The translations under genes and the position numbers were made by a program. A stretch of 64,000 bases of DNA from Trichomonas tenax (taxonomy: Eukaryota > Parabasalia > Trichomonadida > Trichomonadidae), in assembly GCA_023091735.1 (NCBI GenBank), contig JALKBU010000113.1, positions 16,598 to 80,597 on the forward strand. Reading direction: 5' to 3'. Of this stretch, positions 1 to 10,169 are shown piece by piece (position 1 is the first letter of the stretch; each line of letters begins with the position of its first letter). The notes under the pieces were generated by a model. The model worked only from the letters and a program-made list of their open reading frames with translations. It did no database searches and was not told the origin of the DNA.

Positions 1-1148
1 ATTTTTCCAACAGAATTCGCAAGATACTTTGGATCATAGCGAGCAATTGCGTGAATGAATTCAGTGAGTGGTAACATAATGCTCATCTTGCACGCAACAC
101 CGATGTTGTAAATAAAGGCACGCTTGATAGCAAATAAGAGGTCTTTCCAATCAGACTTTGCGCCAGTGAGGAATTTTTGTGCCGTCATGTAAGAAGAAAC
201 CATGTAGAAACAATGTCCAAATGTTGTGATCAAGAAATACAAAGATATAGTGAGGTAGCAAGAAAGATACTTAAGTCCATCCCATTCAGCATATGTAACA
301 TAGAATGTCGAAATTACACAATTTATCATTAAAATATACGCAAGAATGGCATAGAAAATGAACCATGCATTGCTGTATAATGTCTTGTTGACAACTCCGA
401 GCATGTTAATATCAAAGTTATGGTTTCCTTTGGTTACGAAATAATAAACAACTCCAATGAGTCCCAAAAACATCCATAACCATAACCAAACCCAATAATG
501 CTTGCAAAAGACAAAGTAAGCAATTAAATGGATTCCAATATTAATGAAAATTCCGAATTTAACTGAAATGAAGGGGAAAAATTGTTCACCAATGAGATAA
601 ACAAGGAATAAAATTGATATCAAAGTTGAGTAAAATAAAGTTTTTGAAAGTATCTGGAAGTATTCAATGCCTGTTTTAGTTCCTTTAAGTTCTTCAGGAA
701 CAATGCGGCTCCATGAAAGAACACTTATCAAGAACATAATGAAAATGTTGATCAAAAATGGAATTGCCCAGAATGGGGAGTTAAACTTGTTTATTTGGCG
801 ACTGTTGATACTAAAATTTCGTAATGAGTCTGGAGAATTCCAAAATTCGATGTATTTAGATGGCTCATTCCTGAAGTTAACCCATGCAGATACATTATCG
901 TAATAAGACTTTGAAATATATAAGTTATATTCTGATTTGCTCTCAATCTGCTCGTTTTTCGCTTCAGGCTGCGCGTTCATTGCCGCTCCAGCGTAAGGAT
1001 TGTTTGTGTTTGCGCCAGATATCATTTCTGGATATTTCTCTTCAGTTTGGACGTTGACTGTCGCTCCAGCGTAAGGATTGTTTGCGCTTGTGTCGGGTAT
1101 CATCTCTGGAGCACCGTAATTCGACGGGAAGTTATATTGCTCTGTCAT
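1..1148 (-). CDS. choline transporter-like (CTL/SLC44) membrane protein, C-terminus cut by window edge
   Basis: The reading frame is open for 382 codons from the ATG at 1148 and runs off the window. The first ~100 residues are hydrophilic and contain the direct repeat NNPYAGA twice, a Pro/Asn-rich cytoplasmic head. After that come at least seven hydrophobic segments, beginning INKFNSPFWAIPFLINIFIM. The last visible part (NIGVACKMSIMLPLTEF) resembles the conserved transporter core of the CTL family, whose members carry choline or related solutes across the plasma or organelle membrane. The upstream sequence TTTGACAAACAAAATAA directly precedes the ATG and resembles the TGACAAA motif of other genes here. 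Family assignment rests on overall layout and the last segment; a different polytopic family remains possible. Confidence 0.62.
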   Translation of the reverse strand, partial: MTEQYNFPSNYGAPEMIPDTSANNPYAGATVNVQTEEKYPEMISGANTNNPYAGAAMNAQPEAKNEQIESKSEYNLYISKSYYDNVSAWVNFRNEPSKYIEFWNSPDSLRNFSINSRQINKFNSPFWAIPFLINIFIMFLISVLSWSRIVPEELKGTKTGIEYFQILSKTLFYSTLISILFLVYLIGEQFFPFISVKFGIFINIGIHLIAYFVFCKHYWVWLWLWMFLGLIGVVYYFVTKGNHNFDINMLGVVNKTLYSNAWFIFYAILAYILMINCVISTFYVTYAEWDGLKYLSCYLTISLYFLITTFGHCFYMVSSYMTAQKFLTGAKSDWKDLLFAIKRAFIYNIGVACKMSIMLPLTEFIHAIARYDPKYLANSVGK

Positions 1149-1921
1149 TTATTTTGTTTGTCAAATTTGTAAATTTGACATTTTTATTGATTGTCAAATT
1201 TTTAAGATTAAGAGAAATCGATAAATCTTAGTTATTTCACTTTCATATGCGATGAATCATGATGTAGTAATGATGAATATATGTATGGCATGATTAAATA
1301 TCATTTTTTATCTCGAACTACTAATCTTAAATTAACGGACGAATGCTGATGCAGCACAAGTTTCTTCTTGAATAAATAGATGGTGGCTATATATCACATA
1401 AGATAGAGCACTTAACAAACTATTCTTTGGAATGCTGGAGCAGAAATTCAAACACATCCTTTATTTGTAAATCAGCATATTAATTTCAAAGTAATTAATA
1501 CACATCAATGCTGGCGCAGAACCTCATACATTGTCATAGTAGCTCTATTCGATATTATCAAACACATAAAAATAGACTACAAACAACCATTGTCCTGCTT
1601 AACACTTAGAAGGATAAAATGGAATAGAATATGGATGCCTCTGTTAAAATAACTCTTGTAATAATGCATCTAAGTAATAACCAATAAATTATAATCCATA
1701 AGATCAAATATCTTTGAAAATGACGTGCTCCTTGCCCATCTCATCCAGAAAATCGATGTTTGGAGAAAATGTACATGCAACGCTTCATTTCCGATTATAT
1801 TTGATCTTGAAATTAAGATGAACATCTATATTTCATTCTGTATGGTATATGAAAGACTTTATTTTAACGCCCCTTCTTTTTATTGCAAGCCCCTATATTT
1901 ATTCAGCTTTGTGATTTTTCG
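1149..1921. other. intergenic, with three diverged copies of a short motif
   Basis: No convincing gene is seen. A motif of the form AATGCTGRNGCAGMA occurs three times (about 1341, 1431 and 1505). A short reading frame at 1725-1958 has no family resemblance and overlaps the promoter of the next gene, so it is not called. Confidence 0.5.
1903..1910 (+). promoter_or_regulatory. probable Inr of the 1922 gene
   Basis: TCAGCTTT lies 17 bases before the ATG at 1922. It fits the trichomonad initiator pattern (TCA followed by a pyrimidine/T-rich run) and decides the start: the frame is open further upstream, but only a TTG is found there, ahead of this site. Confidence 0.5.
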
Positions 1922-2479
1922 ATGCATTCTGAGGCTTTCAATGAGCCTGAGCTCATAGATGCAATGCAGCAGTTTTGCGAATCTATGAAAGCGAAATTGG
2001 CTGAATACAAAGCTAATTTTACAACAGAAGCACTAAAATTGGAAACAATGGCTAAACAAATCAAAGATGAACTCAATCAAGAGAACAGCTTGTTTATGAT
2101 ATACATCAAAAATTCCGGTTTCGATCCTCCAACATCAAATACCAAAAAACAAAAATCCGAAAAAAATGATAACAAAAATATGCACAGACAAACTTCAGAC
2201 GACAGAAATTCTCATAGAGTAGGATCATCTGATCAAGATAAAAGAAGATACGAATCAAATGATAGAAAATATTCAAGTTATTCAAAAACAAAGTCAACAG
2301 ACAAAATGAGAAATACAACAACATACCATCAAGCACAACAAAATGATAAAAGATCAACGCCACCATCAAAAACTTTAGAAAAAAGTTCAAATACAAGGCA
2401 TCCTCCTAAAGAGATGACTGTTATCCAAAAGAAACCACCTAAAATTGAAGAAAGTGAGGATGATGATATATTGTTTTAA
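1922..2479 (+). CDS. hypothetical protein, short coiled coil plus charged disordered tail
   Basis: A 185-codon protein starting MHSEAFNEPELIDAMQQF. Residues ~5-60 form one amphipathic helix or short coiled coil. Residues ~70-170 are very rich in Lys, Arg, Ser, Asn and Gln and look disordered. The C-terminus is acidic and ends EESEDDDILF, a tail that could be a short binding motif. The helical part has a faint resemblance to the small coiled-coil subunits of WAVE/WASH complexes (BRK1, CCDC53), but the match is too weak to name it. The start was chosen at the first ATG behind an Inr-like site. Codon use and length suggest a real gene of unknown role. Confidence 0.6.
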   Translation: MHSEAFNEPELIDAMQQFCESMKAKLAEYKANFTTEALKLETMAKQIKDELNQENSLFMIYIKNSGFDPPTSNTKKQKSEKNDNKNMHRQTSDDRNSHRVGSSDQDKRRYESNDRKYSSYSKTKSTDKMRNTTTYHQAQQNDKRSTPPSKTLEKSSNTRHPPKEMTVIQKKPPKIEESEDDDILF

Positions 2480-2687
2480 TTCTTCATTTATATGTTTATT
2501 TTTTATTTCCTTGATTCATATTATGATTGGAACTTGATATGATTGTCGAAATCTTCATTAAATATGAAATTATTGAATAATTTAAAGATGAAAAAGTAGC
2601 CCGTTGTAAATAACCTTATTGAAACGTGACAGATACATTTAAAAACGTGACAATTACGTCGATGAATTGAATTTTAAAAAATTCACT

Positions 2688-3388
2688 ATGATTGCCTTCT
2701 GTTGAAATAAAACTACTTGATGTTTCAAAATGGAAAAGTCAAGACACTGTTATTGTTAATAAACATGAATACTTATTAAAATATCCCTGTTTAAATGATG
2801 TTTGTTTGCCATATGAAGTTACATTTGGACGAGGAATGTATATGATTGAACTTGTTGGAGCCAGTGATGGCTTTGATAGTGAATCATTGGGAGCTAAAGG
2901 AGCATATACAAGTGGAATATTATCACTAAATAAATAAATGAAACTATTCATCCATATTGGTGAAGTTGGTCGATTTAATGGTCCAAACACATATAATGGA
3001 GGTGCAAAAGGGACTCTAATGGAAGTACAATATGATTATGGTTGCATAGGGTCAGGAGGGGGAGCAACAGATATTAGAATATGTGACCCAAAGAAGTTAC
3101 TTCTGGAATCGTGGATCTTCTTTTATTTTTGGTTTAGATGGGTGTGATGCATTAAATGAAGCAGGAATTCATACAGGAAAGTCGGTTCATTACTCGAATT
3201 TAATCTTTTTTAAGCCTATAGTCTATGATTGCTTTGATGCAAAAATTTTTGGAATTACAGATGGCAATGGTTTTGCAAAAGTATCTTTTATTTCGCCAAA
3301 ATTGATTGAATCATATTATGTTCATCGGATCAATGCTATTAACATGAGAATTCTAATTTTAATTCTTATAATTTTAGAAAAACAATGA
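2688..3388 (+). pseudogene. Gly_rich-domain surface-family protein, broken
   Basis: Three consecutive pieces give one protein when read across frames. They contain MYMIELVGASDGFDSES, LFIHIGEVGRFNGPNTYNGG and GSGGGATDIRIC, the hallmark of the glycine-rich (ALK/LTK-like, Gly_rich) family that is expanded in trichomonads. The ATG at 2688 (behind TTCACT) is one base out of frame with the rest. A TAA at 2935 interrupts the frame, and a further frameshift lies between about 3083 and 3147, just after the GGGATDIR motif where the family normally continues. The end carries FGITDGNGFAKVSFISP, the typical last strand. At least three lesions make it non-functional. Confidence 0.72.
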
Positions 3389-3410
3389 AATAAATATATA
3401 TGTTTATTTT

Positions 3411-4055
3411 TTAATCGATTAAAACAAATTTATATAGAAATACACATTTCTGAAAAATAAGGTTCTTAATTCTACAGCTAGTGTTGCATGAAATATTGGG
3501 ACAGTTAATATTGATAATAGCAGCGTTGGACATTTTTGAAACTAATTCTCTCCGTGCATATATTGTAAGAGACGAACTAGGATTATCAAAATATATTTCA
3601 TTCAAGCCACAGTATCTAACAGTCGACAGAGAAGTGCAGTAATGAAATGAGAAGAATGCTTCATGAAATTTAACATGATTTGGCAAAACGACTTCAGTCA
3701 ATTTCTTATCATAGAAAAACAGATCAAATCCGATCCAAACTGAACAAGAAGAATCAAAAACAACTTTAACTAAATCAGGCATATATCCAAAACATGCCCA
3801 ATCAAGAATTTTAATCGTTTGAGGAATAAAAATTGAAGAGATTTTTGGAACACTATAAAAAGCGAACTGTGATATGATGTTAACTTCATATACATTATTT
3901 TTATAATTAATGAATGAAGGAATAACAAGATTTTCAGTTACTAGTGATTGATCATTAACTCCAGATTGAACGTGCGTCTGTGATGGAGCAGTTCCAATCT
4001 GGACACCTGTTCCATTAACTTTGTAGACAATGTTATTAACAACAAATGAGATTCT
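3411..4055 (-). pseudogene. BspA-like leucine-rich repeat protein, copy A, start lost
   Basis: The frame is open for about 215 codons on the minus strand. It starts directly after a TAA with RISFVVNNIVYKVNG and continues through GTGVQIGTAPSQ to IFIPQTIKILDWACFGYM and VVLPNHVKFHEAFF, which are LRR_5 (BspA-type) repeats. The family consists of surface or secreted repeat proteins thought to mediate contact with host cells or bacteria. No ATG precedes the conserved N-terminus; the first Met is inside the repeats at 3782. An Inr-like TCATTTGTTG stands where transcription would begin. The frame is intact downstream but the protein is far shorter than full family members. It is the best preserved of a tandem set reaching to 5790. 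Confidence 0.72.
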
Positions 4056-4154
4056 TTATTCCAAAATCAATTGAACTGATATAAATTTCTATGAAAAGTG
4101 TCATTGTATTTTCAATTCAATATATAAAGAAGAATTCTTTCAGGGCAATTTTAT

Positions 4155-4215
4155 GATATGTATTTGAGGGAGCAGTTCCAGTATGAAAACCGGCTCCATT
4201 TATTTCGAAATAAAT
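4155..4215 (-). pseudogene. BspA-like N-terminal fragment
   Basis: A minus-strand stretch reads INGAGFHTGTAPSNTY, matching the INGTGVQIGTAPSQT segment near the start of the neighbouring copies. Only this piece is left, so it is a relic between copies A and B. Confidence 0.5.
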
Positions 4216-4241
4216 GATTTAGTTTTCAAATTATAACACTA

Positions 4242-4881
4242 TTATTGACCAAATATCAATTCATAAAAAATAAATACAAAATAGTCAATATTGTTACTGG
4301 GTTTAATACCTGATGTATCGGAATAACATTTATCAATATATTTGACTTGAGAATTTTCAATATTACACGAAAATCCGACTCTTGCCTATATTGTGATTTT
4401 AGGACTATAATTGTTAAAATAAAATGAATTTAATCCACAATATTTGATAATTGAGAGACCCGAACAATAGCCGAAGGAATTAAAGAGGATGTAAAACAAC
4501 TTTCAAAGGAAGAACTACTTCAGTTAAAGATCTATCTTCATAAAACACATCACTGCTTATATAAACATTACAGGGAGATTCAAAAACAACTTTTTGAAGA
4601 TAATCTAAGTGAGAGAAGCAAGCCCAATCTAGATATTTAATCGATGATGGAATGTAGATTTTCTTAATTTTTGAATTCCAAATAAAAGAAAATTGAGAAA
4701 TTCTCTCAATAGCATACATTGTTTTATTAAAAGATACTTTACGAGGAATATATAATTCTTCTGGAGCAAGTGAAGGGTTTTCAAAACCAGATTGATCAAG
4801 AGTTTGTGATGGAACTGGTCCGATCTGGACACACATTCCGTTAATCTTGTAGACAATGTTATCAACAATAAATGTGATTTG
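4242..4881 (-). pseudogene. BspA-like leucine-rich repeat protein, copy B, frameshifted
   Basis: The copy begins after a TAA with QITFIVDNIVYKING, then MCVQIGPVPSQTLDQSG, IKKIYIPSSIKYLDWACF and VYISSDVFYEDRSLTEVVLP, all parallel to copy A. The frame breaks after KVVLHPL at about 4480. It resumes in another frame with NSFGYCSGLSIIKYCGLN and runs, with one more stop, to 4242. As in copy A no in-frame ATG precedes the conserved N-terminus. The two copies share the same starting point, so the start was probably lost before or during duplication, or the true start lies in a lost upstream piece. Confidence 0.72.
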
Positions 4882-5045
4882 TTATGTTGAAATCAATCAT
4901 TTTTATATTAAAAATTATGAAAAGTGCCACAAAATTGTTTCCTTGTATTTTTATTTATTATTTTTTTTAAAAAAAAAAAACTGGATTTCAAAAGTCGGGA
5001 GTGTCTCAATTTTTTTTTTCATCATGAGCTCCAAAAAAAACTCTC

Positions 5046-5790
5046 ATTTATAATATAGTTTGTAATGTTGGATGAAAACCGAACTCTAGCATTAATAATA
5101 AGTTTAGAATTATAATTCAAAAAAATAAATCAGATTTTCTCATTACTGATAACTGATAGACAAAACGAAAAGGGTAATACGTTATTTCCTTCAGATAAAG
5201 ATTTATGTTCATAATGCAAATCGGAACCAATATAAACATTGATGAAGAAAATCTAAGTGAGCGAAACATGTAAGTTATTTCCTAATTGCATTTAAAAACA
5301 AATCCTCTCATCAACATACACGAGGAATAATTAAATCTTCAGAGAAAACATGAAATAAATATACAAAATGTTTCATGTCGCTGTTCGGCTTTATATCTTT
5401 TGTCCAAGTAGAGCATTCACAAGAATATTTTATGTAAAACCCCATAACATAAATCGTGAGAGCTGTAGACCCACAGTATTTGACAATAATGAAACCCATA
5501 AAAATCGAATACTGGATCAAAATCAACATTAGAAGGAGAGAAAAAAGCAAGATTCAAAAACTATTGTCTTATGTTAATCTACAAAGCATACAAAATGGAG
5601 ATATTTAACTGATGATGGAATGCAAGCTGTCCTAATCCGATAATCCCAAAAAAGGCAAATTAACAAATTCTTTCAACTGCAGTATATATATTGTGTAATT
5701 GAAAGAAAATTCTCTCGGTACAATTAAGTTTTCTAGTTCAAAATAAAGGTTTTCAAAACCTGATAGTACAAAAGTGATAGTGCGTAATAG
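5046..5790 (-). pseudogene. remains of two further BspA-like copies (C and D)
   Basis: Minus-strand pieces in several frames match copies A and B. From 5790 downwards these are GFENLYFELENLIVPREFSF, a piece equal to IPSSVKYL, then IVKYCGSTALTIYV (5311-5550). A second set begins at about 5280 with CFAHLDFLHQ and VYIGSDLHYEHKSLSEG and ends near 5060. Because VKYCG-type and CFAHLD-type pieces occur out of order, two decayed copies are present rather than one. Stops and frameshifts are frequent. Confidence 0.6.
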
Positions 5791-6506
5791 AAAGTAAAAT
5801 AGTGAAAAGTGACAAATGTACTTACATCAAAGATAATGGGAAAAGTTAAATGAACCATGCATTAATAACTTCTATAATTTCAAAAATTTAATTTTATTAA
5901 AAAGTGAAATCGCCTACTCATAGCATAAAATATGTGGACTGTCATACATTCACTTTTTAAATAGTTTCAAATGAATGGGCCACATTTTTTGATAGCTAAG
6001 TTGTATATTCAAATCACACAACGGGTGAACAAAATTCAACAATCTCTCCTATTGGCAATCAGTGATATTACCAAGTATCTTAATCTTTGAGCTAGTGGCT
6101 TGCCAATATTTCAAAGTTAAAAAATAGCAACTGACAATTTTTTTTACATACGTGATAATTAAATGAAATATCATAACATATATTACATGATATAAAATGC
6201 ATTGTCACTTCAAAGTTTGGGCAAAATTCGATTTTTTATGTAAATTGAATATATTTTCAACAAAAATGAGAACCACACCTAACTAAATGTATAATAATAT
6301 TTAGCTCTATGTTGTTGTTGACTATATCATTGTGTTAAAATATTAATATAATCCAATTCAATGATAAGAAGCATTTTATTAGTCCGAGAAGGATTTTAAA
6401 AAATAAGGTCAAGGATGTCACAGCCTTTTGTAAATCAAACACACAAATCAAAATTACTATATTTGACGACCTTCTACCACATGATATACAAAGTCAATTT
6501 TCTGTA
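5791..6506. other. intergenic, nothing recognised
   Basis: AT-rich sequence with no family resemblance on either strand. One AAAAGTGACAAATGT match (about 5804-5818) resembles the motif before several genes here but leads to no reading frame. Confidence 0.5.
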
Positions 6507-7600
6507 TTAATAATAAATAGCGAAATGGAAAATGCAAAATTTGTTGTTATTTAATCTCGATCTTTCTAATTCAATGCTATTTTCATATTCCTGAATAATA
6601 CAATAATGGGTTTGAAATATATCAAAATAGTTTAAATCATTTGCAAACTCAATTGGATTTTGATAATTTGCTTGGTTCTTTAAGGTGGAATCGCAAAAAC
6701 ATTTATTCAATATTATTGTTCCAGCAGTGTTTATACGCTTGTTTTTACAATCCATAAATATTGAGTTCCCGAAAGTAGTAACGAATCTATCAGTATAAAA
6801 TAAATTATTGATTACACGTGATGAATTTAAAATAGCGAAATACGATAGTTCTTTGTCATAATCCCAATTTTCAAAGATATTGTAATCCATTGGGTTAGTA
6901 ACGATTTCATATTTTGCATCATAAAGTTTTGCCAGATGAATAGCCCCTGCTGGAGCACCAAATGCATCTTTGCTGTTCGTTGAATTGAGATTACGTTGAT
7001 AGGCAGAAGCATTCCAGAGAACAAAAGTACTGTCAGCACATGGAATTTCATAGGAAACTTCATCAATATTTATATTATTGATTGTAACACTCTCCATATT
7101 TTCAGTAAAGAAACCATTTGAAAATGAATTACCTCTATTTGTTAAGCTCATGCAATGTTTGATACAAGAATTTGAAAAATATAAATTTAAATTGCCGATA
7201 TAAAAACATTAGCAAGTTTTTGATGTTGTGAAATTAAGAAACGTGCATCTTGTTAACTTCAGATTGGAATTTGTAACTGATATTATTCCTCCTCGATTAC
7301 CAGAAAGCACTTTATCGAAATGTGTATTCTTTAAGGAAAATTCAGTGCCAGAATATTTAATGTATTTATTTTGTAAAAATACTTGATTTAGCAAATGCCT
7401 AAAATATGAATTTTCTACATCAACGCTTTTTGAAAATATTAAAAATGATGAAAAAGATTTTAAAACTTTAAGATGAAGATATTGTTGGGAAATGGCTACA
7501 TACATTTACTAATGATAAAGACTGTATTGATGTATTCATTCAAATTGACTGGATTCTGTTCAGAGAATAAAATAATTTCAAGGTTTTCATTTATGTCAAT
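6507..7600 (-). pseudogene. trichomonad beta-helix-type surface protein, broken
   Basis: Two long pieces (7505-7209 and 7151-6507) lie in the same frame and are separated by a single TAA near 7210. The N-terminal piece reads ILFSEQNPVNLNEYINTVF in another frame (about 7590-7515), so there is also a frameshift near 7510. Phrases such as FDKVLSGNRGGIISVTNSNL and CTFLNF, short Cys-containing strands with GG turns, match the right-handed beta-helix surface family seen intact at 16862. No signal peptide is left. The function of the family is unknown; the parallel strands suggest extracellular adhesion or display. Confidence 0.6.
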
Positions 7601-8015
7601 TTTTTGGAATATATGCACAACCACCCTCAAGAATAGATGTATAAAATATGTGTGCTAATAGAAAGATTCTGTTTCTCTCCTATCTTTCTATGCTATACAC
7701 CTTCCTGCATTCTCAATATGTTTTTGGGTGGCGCTTTGCATTTAATGATAATCTATCGTATGATGCTTTTTCAATGCTGCAATGCTTGTATATTCATATG
7801 AATCTTTTACAATGTGAAAATCAAATGATTGAATATTGGACAAATGTCTCATTTAGATAACTGATAGAGATAAAAAATAGGTGTAAACGATAGGCATTTT
7901 TGATTATCGTCCCCGATTCTCAATTTTTAGATCGCTCGGCATCGCTCGCTCACCATTTTTTAAGAATTATCATATTTCAAAAGATTCTTTATTGAAAAAA
8001 TCAAAATATTCTTTC
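7601..8015. other. intergenic, nothing recognised
   Basis: Short frames on the plus strand here show no family features. Their composition matches the surrounding noncoding DNA. Confidence 0.45.
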
Positions 8016-8210
8016 AAAATTATGAGTTCGACAGCCAAAAGAAAATCATAGTATAAATGTGATATGGAAAGAGTAAAAACAACTATTAAACGGCTAAACA
8101 AAAAAAAATAAGAAAAACTTTTAAAAAATTACGAATTCAACGTCTAAAAGAAAATAATAGTATATATGTGATGTAGGAAACATAAATCAAGATGTAAAAA
8201 GGCTAAACAA
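8016..8210 (+). repeat. diverged tandem duplication, two units of about 109 bp
   Basis: The unit running from TTATGAGTTCGACAGCC to CGGCTAAACAA recurs 109 bases later as TTACGAATTCAACGTCT to AGGCTAAACAA. Both carry AAAAGAAAAT and ATAGTATA in the same order. It lies upstream of the 8355 gene, but no regulatory role can be shown. Confidence 0.6.
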
Positions 8211-8354
8211 GAATATCAAAAATTCCAACAAAATCCTATACAATTTCTGTGCAAAAATCGAGTGAAACAGCGTTTCTGTGTGCGGAGAAGCAGTGGACAG
8301 ATAATTAAAATCCTTGTGTAAAGTAACGCTTGTCAAACGTTAAAAATTTACTAA

Positions 8355-8780
8355 ATGTCTTTCGAAAAGGTAAAGAGCATCATCAACGAGTCAGAAAAAG
8401 AGCTTCGCGCGAACATTGCGAACATTATCGATGAGAAGAGCGTCCAGAACAAAGTCCTTCAGGAAGCGAAGGCAACAGCTGAAGCCCAAGCCAGACATTA
8501 CTTAGATGAAGACGTTCCACCGCCACCAGAGATCCCAGGCATCTTAGCGGACTCTGATGAAAGGGATGAGTATCTTTTTGTTCTCGAATATCTCGAATCT
8601 CTCGGACTTAAAATCACACCAGCCGTTCTTAGATACGAATCACAGCATCCAGAAGTACACTGCGAACGCAAGAAACTCGCGCGTAACTATAATCTTAAAA
8701 ATTATGATAGATCGCCACTTCTTGTCCAATTAATTGAAGAACGTCTTCGTAATATGGAAGCAATGACAACATATGTCTAA
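8355..8780 (+). CDS. LisH-type, FOP/FOR20-like basal body protein (probable)
   Basis: A 141-residue acidic protein. Residues ~70-135 (DEYLFVLEYLESLGLKITPA, VLRYESQHPEV, then SPLLVQLIEERLR) have the helix pattern of the LisH dimerisation module of FOP (FGFR1OP) and FOR20/CEP20. In that family a short E-shaped dimer anchors proteins to centrosomes or basal bodies. The first 45 residues are a charged helix and a Pro-rich linker (DEDVPPPPEIPG) follows. The codon use is clean and GC-richer than the flanks, indicating a well-expressed gene. It faces the DRC10 gene tail to tail, 249 bases apart. The family call is by pattern only; any small LisH protein would fit. Confidence 0.6.
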   Translation: MSFEKVKSIINESEKELRANIANIIDEKSVQNKVLQEAKATAEAQARHYLDEDVPPPPEIPGILADSDERDEYLFVLEYLESLGLKITPAVLRYESQHPEVHCERKKLARNYNLKNYDRSPLLVQLIEERLRNMEAMTTYV

Positions 8781-9029
8781 ATTGATTATTAAAATTAACT
8801 GTATACGTCAGAAATAGAAATTATGTGATTTTTTCTCAATAATATTTCCAAAATAAAAAACATTTCAATATATCCGAAACTTTACAAACAAAATATAATA
8901 TGTGGTCCATTGCATGTGATATTACATCCATTTCACACAACAAAAACCACAATTCAACAAATATATAAAATTCATAACAAAAAATAACACTAAAACTATG
9001 ATACACAAAGAGAGAACTTACGAAATATA

Positions 9030-10169
9030 TTAGTTTGATTTCTTCTTCTTTGCAGGTGGTCTTGGAGCATTTTTTAGAAAGACTCTGATACTGTTTTGCA
9101 AGATCTTCACAGACTCCAGCATGTCGTACATCTGTTTAGATTGTCTGATATGCATTTGTGAGAAATATCTTTCATCAGCAATTGCAGGAGCTCTTTTTTC
9201 ATTCAATGCTGCGAGACTGTTTCTTATAACAGCGACTTCTGATTCCAATTTTTGGACTTTTTGAAATGTGATATTTGATTCTCTTTGTAATGCCGACATT
9301 TCAGTATCATATTTAGTAATTAGATTCTGTAATTGTTCCTCATCCTTTCTAAGTTGTCTTCTGTTGACTCCCTCATCATTTAAATGCTTTTTTTGAGAAT
9401 TTCCAATTTGAACTTTTGCTTCTCCAAGTTCTGTTTTAAGAGTTTCTTCATGGGAAACGATTTCATCCTCTTGTTTTTCTTCTGTTGTGATTGGGACTTC
9501 CATCGATCGTGCTTGAACTAATTGTTTTTTAATTGCGTCTAATTCTTCTTCTTTCGCGCGTATTTTAAGTTCTTTTTCTCTGTTCATTTGTATATCCTTC
9601 TGTTTCAGAAGATCTATATGTTCTTTGTTGATTTTCTCCATTTGTTGGATCTCTGACACGATTCGATTTCTTTTTTTGTCATCTTTAACGTGTTTAGAAA
9701 AAAATTCAGATTCAATGTTATGCATTTCTTCAAGATATTGAACAATTTTTGGTTTAGAACCAACAGCTTCGTTTCTTTGTTGAACAATTGGTTGGAAAAT
9801 AATCCCATAGTTATCCATTTCTCTCACCAGTTCACGTGAAAGTTCCTGACATATCAAAACTTCATCTTCGAAGGCCAATTCGTATCCAGGCTTCGGAAAT
9901 CCATCTGTTGTCATAATACTCGTTAATACTTCCTGATGAGCGTGAAATTCAGCGGAGTATTCTTTGATGATCGGTGGAATTTCGTCATTTGATTCGATGA
10001 AATCTGCGATTGTTGGAAGTAATAGCGAAAATTCAACTCTTTTTCGGCATTCATCGAGAATACAGAGAATTCTTCGCGCACCAACAGAAGATATTTGAAG
10101 AGCCTCTGTTGTTGGCATAAAATTCATCTTCTCTTTGAATTCTTTATTGTTAAAAAGGAAACGAAACAT
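9030..10169 (-). CDS. DRC10: DRC10 (IQCD-type) subunit of the nexin-dynein regulatory complex
   Basis: A 379-residue coiled-coil protein. Residues 29-52 (VGARRILCILDECRKRVEF, then LLLP) correspond to the conserved N-terminal signature of DRC10/IQCD (A-x-R-I-x-x-I-L-D-E-x-x-x-x-V-E). Residues 283-291 hold LITKYDTEM, equivalent to the KYDTEM motif in the DRC10 coiled coil. The region 349-366 (MLESVKILQNSIRVFLK) sits where other members have the IQ motif, but lacks the usual Gln-Arg pair. The tail is basic (PPAKKKKSN). DRC10 is an axonemal nexin-link component that regulates flagellar dynein, consistent with a flagellate. The start at 10169 is preceded by AAAAAGTGCCAATATAAA; a second Met at residue 15 is possible. 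Confidence 0.8.
   Translation of the reverse strand: MFRFLFNNKEFKEKMNFMPTTEALQISSVGARRILCILDECRKRVEFSLLLPTIADFIESNDEIPPIIKEYSAEFHAHQEVLTSIMTTDGFPKPGYELAFEDEVLICQELSRELVREMDNYGIIFQPIVQQRNEAVGSKPKIVQYLEEMHNIESEFFSKHVKDDKKRNRIVSEIQQMEKINKEHIDLLKQKDIQMNREKELKIRAKEEELDAIKKQLVQARSMEVPITTEEKQEDEIVSHEETLKTELGEAKVQIGNSQKKHLNDEGVNRRQLRKDEEQLQNLITKYDTEMSALQRESNITFQKVQKLESEVAVIRNSLAALNEKRAPAIADERYFSQMHIRQSKQMYDMLESVKILQNSIRVFLKNAPRPPAKKKKSN

Noticed and set aside
1725..1958. 77-codon plus-strand frame before the 1922 gene
   Set aside because: It overlaps the Inr and start of the next gene in another frame and has the AT-rich composition of noncoding DNA.
7473..7860. Two plus-strand frames opposite the beta-helix pseudogene and its upstream region
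   Set aside because: They are the shadow of the minus-strand family sequence and of AT-rich spacer; no start signal or domain.
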